Assembly (NCBI GenBank): GCA_964250765.1
Contig: CAXUHF010000105.1
Location: 1-18,425 of the forward strand
Length of the DNA stretch: 18,425 nt
Direction: 5' to 3'
DNA from: JBBQVS01 sp964250765
GTDB lineage: Bacteria; Chloroflexota; Ktedonobacteria; Ktedonobacterales; Ktedonobacteraceae
Shown here: positions 11,625 to 18,425 of the stretch, piece after piece
Numbering within the stretch: position 1 is the first letter of the stretch
Layout: every line of letters starts with the position of its first letter
Notes under the pieces: generated by a model
What the model was told of the DNA's origin: nothing
Database searches by the model: none
The model's input: the letters and a program-made list of their open reading frames with translations, nothing else
Translations under genes and position numbers: made by a program

Positions 11625-12812
11625 TTATCGTGAAGAAACCTTAAAGAGACGTTGCAATTGACTCCAGAATGTACGCTTTGTTTGCTCAAGAGGCGTTGAC
11701 GATGTTTTAACGGTATCCCGTTGCTCAAGAGGAAGTGGATTTGTAGAAATAACTACTGGAAGTGTTGGTCGGTCAGGGACATGTAGTGTATGATTTTTTG
11801 GTAGAGAAGTTGGCAAAGAAGATATACTTGCATTCTCTGATGATGGCGAGGCAGAAACGACAATATCTTCATAGGCAGGCCGTTGTGCGCTTGGACGCTT
11901 TGGTGGCTGTATCGTGACACGTTCATGCTGTCCTTGACTTAGTGGGATGCTACCTGATGGTTGAGATGATAGAGGTGTCGCTGAGGAAGGCACCAGTAAT
12001 GCTCGTAAGTCACGAGCCATAAGTCCTGCGTCTTCATAACGCTCCTCTCGATCTCTTGCCATCGCGGTAAGAATAATGCGTTCTAACTCTGGCATTATTT
12101 CATTATTCAAGGCACTTGGTGAATGTGCCGAACCAGTAATAATTGCCTGCGTTAATTCAGGCATAGAGCGTCCAGTAAATGGGCGTTGACCTGTCACCAT
12201 CTCATACAAGACAACCCCCAATGCATAGACATCGCTTCGGTTGTCCAACGTATTGCCCCATACCTGCTCTGGTGATGCATAATAGATACTACCAACAAGC
12301 GTTTTTGCAACGGTAATTGGTTGATGACCTGTCGCTCGTGCAAGGCCAAAGTCCATTACCTTAATCTTTCCCCAACGATTCAGCATCAAATTTTCGGGCT
12401 TGATATCACGATGAATAACGTCGCGCTCTTTATATGCTGCATCAAGGGCATCAGCAATCTGTGCTCCATATTCAAGTGCAAGATGCTGAGGAATAGTGCC
12501 ATCAAGGTAAAGCAGGTTAGAAAGTGTGGGACCTTGTATGTATTCCATGACAAAATAAAGAAGTTTGTTTTGCTGTCCAGCATCATAAATATGTACAATA
12601 TTGGGATGGTTCAGACCAGCAATGATTTGTGCTTCACGGATGAAACGTGCTACATAGGAGACATCGCGTGCAAGTCCCATTGGCAAAACTTTAATGGCAA
12701 CTTCGCGTCCAAGTGCGATCTGTTTTCCCCGATACACAACACCCATAGAGCCATGCCCGATCTCTTCTTCTAACTGGTACCCACCAAGGCTCTGACCAGC
12801 CAATTCATTCAT
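11625..12812 (-). CDS. Soluble Hanks-type Ser/Thr protein kinase
   Basis: A 395-residue kinase. Kinase domain about 12-273: glycine loop IGHGSMGVVY (18-27), ATP lysine Lys41 in VAIKVL, helix-C Glu60, catalytic HRDIKPEN (134-141), DFG with Asp154, activation segment TVAKTLVGSIYYASPEQ with Thr candidates for autophosphorylation, and DVYALGVVLYEMVTG. All catalytic residues are present, so it should be active. The last 120 residues are Ser/Pro-rich, low in hydrophobicity and without a membrane segment or sensor domain, so it is probably cytosolic, with the tail acting as linker or docking region. GAGGA nine bases before ATG 12812 is the ribosome site. It lies downstream of the sigA-like gene, separated by a large hairpin, hence probably a separate transcript. 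Substrates are unknown. Confidence 0.92.
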   Translation of the reverse strand: MNELAGQSLGGYQLEEEIGHGSMGVVYRGKQIALGREVAIKVLPMGLARDVSYVARFIREAQIIAGLNHPNIVHIYDAGQQNKLLYFVMEYIQGPTLSNLLYLDGTIPQHLALEYGAQIADALDAAYKERDVIHRDIKPENLMLNRWGKIKVMDFGLARATGHQPITVAKTLVGSIYYASPEQVWGNTLDNRSDVYALGVVLYEMVTGQRPFTGRSMPELTQAIITGSAHSPSALNNEIMPELERIILTAMARDREERYEDAGLMARDLRALLVPSSATPLSSQPSGSIPLSQGQHERVTIQPPKRPSAQRPAYEDIVVSASPSSENASISSLPTSLPKNHTLHVPDRPTLPVVISTNPLPLEQRDTVKTSSTPLEQTKRTFWSQLQRLFKVSSR

Positions 12813-12942
12813 GTCTATACATCCTCAAGTTTATATCTCACGATAACAACACACTACATACTCAAACCTCTTACTGGATAAACGTACAACAACTACGCTA
12901 ATAGTGTATGTTACCCTAATGTACTGCAAATTTCTGCGGAAA

Positions 12943-13004
12943 ATAGAACATGCCACGTTGTGGGGGCGCAAATAATAGCGCCCCCCCAACCGGGCAGGTT
13001 CTAT
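12943..13004 (-). terminator. Long hairpin terminator after the sigA-like gene
   Basis: Arms 12943-12969 and 12978-13004 pair at 23 of 27 positions around an eight-base AT-rich loop. The core GGGGGCGC/GCGCCCCC is perfect. On the minus strand the stem is followed by TTTTCC, giving a modest U-tract. It lies 28 bases after the sigA-like stop and separates it from the kinase gene. Confidence 0.7.
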
Positions 13005-13031
13005 ACTGAAAGTAAAGCTACTACCACATCG

Positions 13032-13955
13032 TTAATCGAGATAATCCTTCAGAATACGGCTCGCTTGTGGGTGACGTAGTTTACGGATCGCTCGTTCCTC
13101 GATTTGACGCACACGTTCACGTGTCACCTTGAGCTTTTTGCCGACTTCTTCCAGAGTATGGTCATGGTCGTCCACCAGACCGAAGCGTAACTCGATAACC
13201 TGACGTTCTCTCAGTGTTAGTTGTCCTAGCACCTTACGAATCTCTTCGCGCAAGAGATGCTGGTCCGTTATCTCACTTGGTCCACGCTCTCGCACATCTT
13301 CAATAATGTCTCCCAGCGTGTTCTCTTCCTCTTCAGAAAGAGGAGCATCAAGCGAGAAAACCTTTTCAGCCCAGATTAGCAGCTCGCTCACACGTTCTGG
13401 TGTCATGTTCAACCGCTCGCCGATATCATCTGGTGTTGGTTCGCGTCCCATCTCTTGATAGAGTTGACGCGTGGTGCGCTTCACGCGCATTACCTCTTCC
13501 ATAATATAGACAGGAAGACGAACGACACGCGTTCCTTCAAGGATAGAACGTGTAATGGCTTGTTTGATCCACCAGGTAGCGTAGGTTGAAAAGCGGAAAC
13601 CTTTCTTATAGTCGAATTTCGTGACGGCACGGATAAGGCCAATATTGCCTTCGCCGATCAGGTCTTCGAGGGATAATCCTTGACCAACATATTTCTTGGC
13701 GATGCTCACCACGAGTCTCAGGTTCGCCTCAATCAGATGATCTCTGGCTTCCTTCTCACCGTTCTCGGCTCGTTCAGCAAGACGCGATTCGTTGGACGCA
13801 TTGAGGAGAGGAATGCGTGAAATCTCACGTAGGTAAAGGCGTAGACTGTCGCTTTGCGCCAGGTTACTCAGATCAGCGTCCTGTATCGTATCGCGTTCTG
13901 AGTCAATCGCCTTGTCACGGTCACGGTCTGCATCAAACATCACATTTCGTTCCAA
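13032..13955 (-). CDS. sigA: Primary-type RNA polymerase sigma factor (RpoD/SigA family)
   Basis: A 307-residue sigma-70 protein. Region 1.2 begins around DSLRLYLREISRIPLL (36-51). Region 2 has EANLRLVVSIAKKYVGQGLSLEDLIGEG and the core-binding and -10-recognising stretch KGFRFSTYATWWIKQAI (118-134). Region 3 follows from LPVYIMEEV (147-155). Region 4 has LTLRERQVIELRFGL (246-260) and the -35-recognising helix VTRERVRQIEERAIRKLRHP (277-296). Region 1.1 is absent apart from about 30 charged residues (Asp/Arg repeats), so it may be a housekeeping factor of short type or a group 2 paralogue. The start is TTG 13955 with GAGAG seven bases upstream, or ATG 13940 with GGAA nine bases upstream; both are possible. 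A clear extended -10 promoter and a strong terminator make it a single-gene unit. Confidence 0.93.
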   Translation of the reverse strand: MERNVMFDADRDRDKAIDSERDTIQDADLSNLAQSDSLRLYLREISRIPLLNASNESRLAERAENGEKEARDHLIEANLRLVVSIAKKYVGQGLSLEDLIGEGNIGLIRAVTKFDYKKGFRFSTYATWWIKQAITRSILEGTRVVRLPVYIMEEVMRVKRTTRQLYQEMGREPTPDDIGERLNMTPERVSELLIWAEKVFSLDAPLSEEEENTLGDIIEDVRERGPSEITDQHLLREEIRKVLGQLTLRERQVIELRFGLVDDHDHTLEEVGKKLKVTRERVRQIEERAIRKLRHPQASRILKDYLD

Positions 13956-14007
13956 GTGCTTGCTCTCTTCTTCTGCAACACATACGTAGATTGTTCAGTC
14001 TCGGCTT

Positions 14008-14035
14008 ATTGTATCATATGAGCGAATGATTGCAA
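14008..14035 (-). promoter_or_regulatory. Extended -10 sigma-A promoter of the sigA-like gene
   Basis: On the minus strand: TTGCAA (14030-14035), a 16-base spacer, TACAAT (14008-14013), with TGA directly before the -10 as in extended -10 promoters. It lies 52 bases before the start codon. Confidence 0.65.
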
Positions 14036-14179
14036 CTAGCATGTTGTCTTTCGTTTGTATAGAGTTTTAACAAACAGCTATGACAACTTTATTTCCTCTA
14101 CGCAGATACGCACAATATTCTTTGTCTATATACATACGTCGGCAAAATATCTTTTCTCGCTAGTTTGCTTATGAAGTAG

Positions 14180-14233
14180 GAACAATTGGAGGCAGGCGAT
14201 ACTAAATTTGGTATCGCCTGCTTCCAATTGTTC
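14180..14233. repeat. Strong near-perfect hairpin in a divergent intergenic region
   Basis: Arms 14181-14202 and 14211-14232 pair at 21 of 22 positions, extended by one G-C pair outside. The eight-base loop TAAATTTG can pair further. The arms contain GGCAGGCGATAC and GTATCGCCTGC. No long T-run follows on either strand. A terminator is not expected between two diverging starts unless an unseen transcript ends here. Confidence 0.75.
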
Positions 14234-14329
14234 TACACTCTTACGCTAGGTGAGAGTCAAGCAAACAGTATGTTTTTGTAAGATAACATCAACAGTTCTC
14301 TTGCTCTCACAACATTCTTTACATCCGAA

Positions 14330-14341
14330 ACGTAATTACGT
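14330..14341. promoter_or_regulatory. 12-base perfect palindrome upstream of the kinase gene
   Basis: ACGTAATTACGT is fully self-complementary and lies 46 bases before the kinase start, where a dimeric regulator could act. No clear -35/-10 pair was found beside it. Confidence 0.35.
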
Positions 14342-14387
14342 CTGTATAGGTAGATAGGATGTATAAGAAAGAAGGATATGCTCGCAT

Positions 14388-16022
14388 ATGAGCTTGCCAG
14401 TTGCATTAACGCCGGGGACGGTAATCGGAAATAACTACGTCATTGGATCACTCATCAATAGTGGCGGCTTTGGTGCGGTCTATCGCGCCATTGATCAGAG
14501 CGAGGGCAATCGCCCTTGTGCCATAAAAGAGACCTATGATGTGACACCGGCTGCGCGTCGTCAGGCATTGATGGAGGCCAGCGTCCTTTTCACTGTGAGA
14601 AGTGAAAATCTGCCGCAGGTTTATGATGCACTGGAAGCGAATGGTCGTTTCTATCTCGTTATGCAACTTATCGAAGGGCAAGACCTACTACAACTACTCA
14701 AAGACCGGGTAGCTATTCGTCGTATGGTGGACGTAGGAGAGCAGGAACCTCATCAAGCATCACAGGGACCATGTAGCGAGCAAGAGGTGTTAGGGTGGAT
14801 GTTGCCCATCATGGATATATTGCAGGAACTGCATAGTCGCAAGCCAGCCGTTGTTCACCGTGACATCAAGCCTGCAAATATTATTCTTACGCCAAATTCA
14901 ACAACTGTCCTTGTCGATTTTGGCTTGACTAAGCTGTATGATCCAGGTAGTAATGGAACGCAGTCATTAGGGCGAGCCGTTTCACCCGGCTTCAGTCCGA
15001 TTGAGCAATATACGGGACGTACAGGACCGCAATCAGATATCTATGCGATGGCTGCGACAATGTACCTGTTGCTAACAAATCGTTTGCCTCCATCAGCTCT
15101 CAAGCGGAGTGTGCAGGATGAACTTATCGCACCGCATCAGTTCAACCCAACACTCTCGCTATCTGTAGAACGTGCCCTGCTAAAAGCTTTAGCTGTGCAA
15201 GCTGATCAGCGTCATGCCACAATGCAGGAATTTGTGCAAGCCTTACGTCAACCCGCCTTTGATGCACACGCTGACACAACACTTGTTGGACCTCGTGTAC
15301 CGTCTACATCACGCTATCCATATAGTCCGCCTGTTACGCCAAAACAACCTGTACCCACATATGCAGCATATGCTGGCGTACCACAACCTGCCTGGAGACC
15401 TCAATCATCTCCTGCGTATCCAGTTGTCCCTGCTCCACCAGCAGTGCCTGCTGGCTACGTCATGGTACCTCAATCTACCGTTACCGCAGCGCATCCTTTG
15501 CCTACGCCATTTGGTCAGGGGTGCCTGTTCGGACTCGTACAGGCTGTGCTCTCTGTCGCCCTTGTTTTGTTCTTAAAGAAAGAACCTTCTTTCTATCTAG
15601 CCGCACTTGTAGGTTTTCTTTTCTATGCACTTGCAGGCTTCATGACGACGCGCCGAGGTGGAAGTTCTCTACGTGGTGGCTGGTCTGGCCTGTGGGCTGG
15701 CATAACCAGTACTATCATGTTCTGGGTTATTCTCTTTATTGGTTTATTCGTTCTGCTGGCGCAACGTATTGAGGTTGACACAACGCGAGCGCAAAAAATT
15801 GGTGTTGCCCTGCCACCAAGCGAGCTTAATCGTGCCTGGAAAGCTATACAGCCTATGTATCCTCACTACACTTCATCCACCACACAATCGCCTTGGGTCG
15901 GCTTGCTCTTTTTACTCGGAGGTGGGCTCCTGCTGGCCTCTACACTGGGATGGTTAGGCGGTGTATGGGGTACTTCGCAACATAAGAAAAATAGTGCGAA
16001 AAAGCTGAATCGCGTCCCTTGA
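14388..16022 (+). CDS. Membrane-anchored Hanks-type Ser/Thr protein kinase
   Basis: A 544-residue kinase. Kinase domain about 16-288: glycine loop INSGGFGAVY (23-32), ATP Lys47 in CAIKE, catalytic HRDIKPAN (157-164), DFG with Asp177, then SPIEQYTGRTGPQSDIYAMAAT, where the usual APE reads SPIEQ. Residues 106-132 are an insertion before the catalytic loop. Residues 295-375 form a Pro/Ala/Tyr-rich linker. The C-terminal part holds four hydrophobic segments (about 379-396, 402-420, 440-458 and 503-523), so the kinase faces the cytoplasm and is anchored behind its catalytic domain. No extracytoplasmic sensor domain is recognisable; the loop 459-502 is the only sizeable one. The GAAGGA site is 11 bases before the ATG. 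Divergent from the sigA-like gene. Tex follows after 78 bases in the same direction. Signal and substrate are unknown. Confidence 0.9.
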   Translation: MSLPVALTPGTVIGNNYVIGSLINSGGFGAVYRAIDQSEGNRPCAIKETYDVTPAARRQALMEASVLFTVRSENLPQVYDALEANGRFYLVMQLIEGQDLLQLLKDRVAIRRMVDVGEQEPHQASQGPCSEQEVLGWMLPIMDILQELHSRKPAVVHRDIKPANIILTPNSTTVLVDFGLTKLYDPGSNGTQSLGRAVSPGFSPIEQYTGRTGPQSDIYAMAATMYLLLTNRLPPSALKRSVQDELIAPHQFNPTLSLSVERALLKALAVQADQRHATMQEFVQALRQPAFDAHADTTLVGPRVPSTSRYPYSPPVTPKQPVPTYAAYAGVPQPAWRPQSSPAYPVVPAPPAVPAGYVMVPQSTVTAAHPLPTPFGQGCLFGLVQAVLSVALVLFLKKEPSFYLAALVGFLFYALAGFMTTRRGGSSLRGGWSGLWAGITSTIMFWVILFIGLFVLLAQRIEVDTTRAQKIGVALPPSELNRAWKAIQPMYPHYTSSTTQSPWVGLLFLLGGGLLLASTLGWLGGVWGTSQHKKNSAKKLNRVP

Positions 16023-16100
16023 CTTCCTGTGATACGATTCTGTGCAGCTAATACTCTTCAATGGCTATATTATGTTGTATGTGGAAGGTAGGCGATATCC

Positions 16101-18416
16101 TTGACTACGCAAGAACAGGCACAGCAAGCAACAACTCCAGCGACAGAAATAACACTGTCTCTTACTCATATTGCACAGTTGATTCGTTCCGAATTGAACC
16201 TCGGACTCGAACAAATTCTACGCACGATCACTCTCCTTGACGAAGGAAACACCATTCCCTTTATTTCTCGCTATCGTAAAGAAGCGACTGGCAGTTTGGA
16301 CGAGGTGCAAATTCAGGCTATCGCGGACAAAGCTGCATCTATTCGTGCGTTGCATGACCGCAAAACAGATGTGCGCAGACTTATCGACGAGCAGGGCAAG
16401 CTTACGCCAGAACTTGCCACTGCGCTTGCGACGACTACTACTCTGCAGCAGGTAGAGGACTTGTATCTTCCCTATCGTCCGAAGCGCAAAACTCGCGCTA
16501 GTGTTGCCCGCGAAAAGGGCCTTGCCCCACTTGCCGAAATTATTCTGCAACAACCAGAGCTACAAGGGAATATTACAGCACTTTTAGAGGAATATGCACG
16601 TCCATTTCTAAATGCCGAAAAGGGCGTTGAAACCGACTTGGAAGTATATGCAGGTGCCTCCGATATCGTTGCTGAAATGATCGCGGAGGATGCAAATGTA
16701 CGTAGCACTGTACGTACCACCTTTTTCAAACAGTCCGCGTTGAGCGCGAAGGCATTGGACCCTGAAAAAATTGCTGAGAAAGACCCGAATGGTGTCTATC
16801 AACTCTACTACGATTTTAATGAACCTGTGACCAAACTGGTGCCTCACCGTATCCTCGCCTTGAACCGTGCCGAGCGCGAAGGTGTGCTACGTGTTGGTGT
16901 TGACCTACCTTATGAGCAAGCGCAAAGAGATATCACACACTATCATCCAGTCAAAGCAACGTCTCCTTTCGCTAACCTACTTACTGAAGCAATGGAAGAT
17001 GGCTATAAACGCTTACTTGCCCCTGCAATGGAGCGCGAGGTACGTGTAGAACTGACCAAACGAGCAGAGGAGCATGCTATCAATATTTTCGCGGCAAACC
17101 TGCGGAACCTTCTGCTTCAACCGCCGCTACGTGCAAAAAAAGTGCTAGGTATCGACCCCGGCTTTCGTACAGGCTGTAAGCTGACGGTTGTCGATGAAAA
17201 CGGAAAATACATCGAGTCGGACACGATGTATCTCTTCCAGGCTGAGAAAGCGCAACAGATGCTCCGCAAACTCCTGGCACAGTACAAAATCGACGTAATC
17301 GCTATTGGCAATGGAACTGCCTCACGCGAGACAGAGCAGTTAGTCGCTGGACTCATTCAGAAGCTTGAGCAAGAAACGGGCCAGCAGATCGGCTATGTTC
17401 TCGTTAATGAAGCCGGAGCCTCCGTTTACTCAGCATCGGAAGCCGCCCGTCAAGAGTTTCCCACACTCGATGCGACACAGCGTGGTACCATCTCTATTGC
17501 ACGTCGCCTACAAGACCCGCTCGCGGAACTGGTCAAGATCGACCCAAAGGCCGTTGGTGTTGGACTCTATCAACATGATGTTGACCAAAAAGAACTGGCG
17601 GCAATGCTTGACCGTGTTGTCATCTCATGTGTCAATTTTGCAGGTGTCGAGGTCAACGCTGCCTCTTCCGCGCTGCTCAAACATGTATCGGGTATCAACA
17701 CGCGCGTTGCGAATGCCATTGTCAAATACCGCGAAGAACATGGCTCGTTCAAGTCGCGTAATGACCTACAAAAAGTGCCAGGATTTGGTCCCTCAACCTT
17801 CCTACAAGCCGCAGGATTTCTCAAGATTGCGAATGGGGCCGAACTCTTAGATAACACCTTTATTCACCCAGAAAGCTACGACGCAGTACGCACACTGCTT
17901 ACGCTATTGCCAGAGGATGAGGGCAAGGCTACGCGTCCGGCTGAGCGTATTGCTTTGTTCAAGCAACGTATCAAATTGCAGAACAGTCTGGGACGTTCTA
18001 ACAGCCGCAATCGTGGCGCGGCGAGTGGGAGTGAAGAGGCGGCTTGGGCTGACGTTGCGAAGAATGTTGGCGTTGGTCTTCCCACGCTTCACGACATTCT
18101 GGAAAACCTGGAAAAACCAGGGCTAGACCCACGCGATGCTCTACCCGCACCCATTTTGCGTCACGATGTCCTCAAAATCGAAGACCTAGAGCCGGGGATG
18201 GTGCTACAGGGAACGGTACGGAACGTGGTTGATTTTGGAGCGTTTGTCGATATCGGCGTCAAGCAAGATGGTCTTGTGCATGTATCAGAACTCGCTGACC
18301 GTTTCGTGCGTGACCCATTAACTGTCGTCGCCGTGGGGCAAGTGGTGCAAGTGCGCGTCCTGAAGATTGATATGCAAAGAGGCCGTGTGCAACTGAGTAT
18401 GCGCAATATGCCGTAG
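16101..18416 (+). CDS. tex: Tex family RNA-binding transcription accessory protein
   Basis: A 771-residue cytoplasmic protein, the normal Tex length. In order: N-terminal helical Tex domain with NTIPFISRYRKEATGSLDE (50-68) and DLYLPYRPKRKTRA (120-133); YqgF/RuvX-like nuclease-fold domain starting VLGIDPGFRTGCKL (348-361); tandem helix-hairpin-helix region with LKHVSGINTRVANAIVKYRE and LQKVPGFGPSTF (526-567); C-terminal S1 domain (about 690-770) with GTVRNVVDFGAFVDIGVKQDGLVHVSEL. Tex binds nucleic acids and influences transcription and stress tolerance in other bacteria; its exact biochemical role is not settled. The start is TTG 16101 with GTAGG eight bases upstream; no ATG lies near the expected N-terminus. 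It may be co-transcribed with the kinase, 78 bases upstream. Confidence 0.96.
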   Translation: MTTQEQAQQATTPATEITLSLTHIAQLIRSELNLGLEQILRTITLLDEGNTIPFISRYRKEATGSLDEVQIQAIADKAASIRALHDRKTDVRRLIDEQGKLTPELATALATTTTLQQVEDLYLPYRPKRKTRASVAREKGLAPLAEIILQQPELQGNITALLEEYARPFLNAEKGVETDLEVYAGASDIVAEMIAEDANVRSTVRTTFFKQSALSAKALDPEKIAEKDPNGVYQLYYDFNEPVTKLVPHRILALNRAEREGVLRVGVDLPYEQAQRDITHYHPVKATSPFANLLTEAMEDGYKRLLAPAMEREVRVELTKRAEEHAINIFAANLRNLLLQPPLRAKKVLGIDPGFRTGCKLTVVDENGKYIESDTMYLFQAEKAQQMLRKLLAQYKIDVIAIGNGTASRETEQLVAGLIQKLEQETGQQIGYVLVNEAGASVYSASEAARQEFPTLDATQRGTISIARRLQDPLAELVKIDPKAVGVGLYQHDVDQKELAAMLDRVVISCVNFAGVEVNAASSALLKHVSGINTRVANAIVKYREEHGSFKSRNDLQKVPGFGPSTFLQAAGFLKIANGAELLDNTFIHPESYDAVRTLLTLLPEDEGKATRPAERIALFKQRIKLQNSLGRSNSRNRGAASGSEEAAWADVAKNVGVGLPTLHDILENLEKPGLDPRDALPAPILRHDVLKIEDLEPGMVLQGTVRNVVDFGAFVDIGVKQDGLVHVSELADRFVRDPLTVVAVGQVVQVRVLKIDMQRGRVQLSMRNMP

Positions 18417-18425
18417 CAAGCGTGT

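Larger units (their letters stand above)
13956..14387. other. 432-base divergent intergenic region
   Basis: No protein gene is supported. It holds the sigA-like promoter (14008-14035), a strong hairpin (14180-14233) flanked by an outer inverted 8-mer pair (GTTTGCTT 14163-14170 and AAGCAAAC 14259-14266), a 12-base palindrome (14330-14341) and the kinase ribosome site GAAGGA (14371-14376). The centre could encode a small RNA, which the sequence alone does not establish. Confidence 0.6.

Noticed and set aside
12321..12773. Open frame of 150 codons on the plus strand
   Set aside because: It lies entirely opposite the kinase domain of the minus-strand Ser/Thr kinase, has no ribosome site and no recognisable domain.
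1..18425. tRNA, rRNA, CRISPR arrays and insertion sequences
   Set aside because: Looked for clover-leaf patterns, regular spaced repeats, transposase motifs and terminal repeats with target duplications; none was convincing.

Overview
The window looks like chromosomal DNA of a filamentous, spore-former-like Chloroflexota bacterium, most likely class Ktedonobacteria. That placement is an inference. It rests on the mix of many Hanks-type Ser/Thr kinases with proline-rich tails, a short primary-type sigma factor, a MurE without the usual diaminopimelate motif, and moderate GC. No rRNA, tRNA, CRISPR array or insertion sequence was recognised.

Left end (1-3710, minus strand): two peptidoglycan genes in dcw-cluster order, murE followed by an mraY-like gene. 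The MraY-like protein carries a cytoplasmic C-terminal extension of about 250 residues and has PLHCHF where PLHHHF is usual. The MurE has EDPR where DNPR marks diaminopimelate enzymes.

Centre (3711-8420, plus strand): the most interesting part. A 65-residue peptide ending in Ser-Trp-Trp-His is followed 22 bases later by an isoprenyl-diphosphate-synthase-fold protein, then by a large sensor histidine kinase with about ten membrane segments and two GAF-like domains. The order and logic (peptide, isoprenyl transferase, polytopic kinase) match the Bacillus ComX-ComQ-ComP quorum-sensing module, in which ComQ prenylates a Trp near the C-terminus of ComX and ComP senses the exported product. As far as I know that module is described from Firmicutes. 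No response regulator lies in the window. The promoter region holds a direct repeat with an 11-base period just upstream of a good -35 box, which is the geometry used by OmpR/PhoB-type regulators. The block is visibly more AT-rich than its surroundings. A short MarR-like winged-helix protein follows.

Right of centre (8778-11619): an ECF sigma factor resembling the SigR (ECF12) group is divergent from an RsrA-like zinc anti-sigma factor, with a candidate SigR-type promoter (GGGAAT, 19 bases, GTT) between them. Convergent with the anti-sigma gene lies a coupled ccdA-DUF2085 pair with its own strong sigma-A promoter. The group suggests thiol/redox homeostasis.

Right end (11625-18425): a soluble Ser/Thr kinase gene, a primary-type sigma factor (sigA-like) with a large hairpin terminator and an extended -10 promoter, a 432-base divergent intergenic region with a near-perfect 22-bp-arm hairpin, a membrane-anchored Ser/Thr kinase, and the transcription accessory protein Tex.
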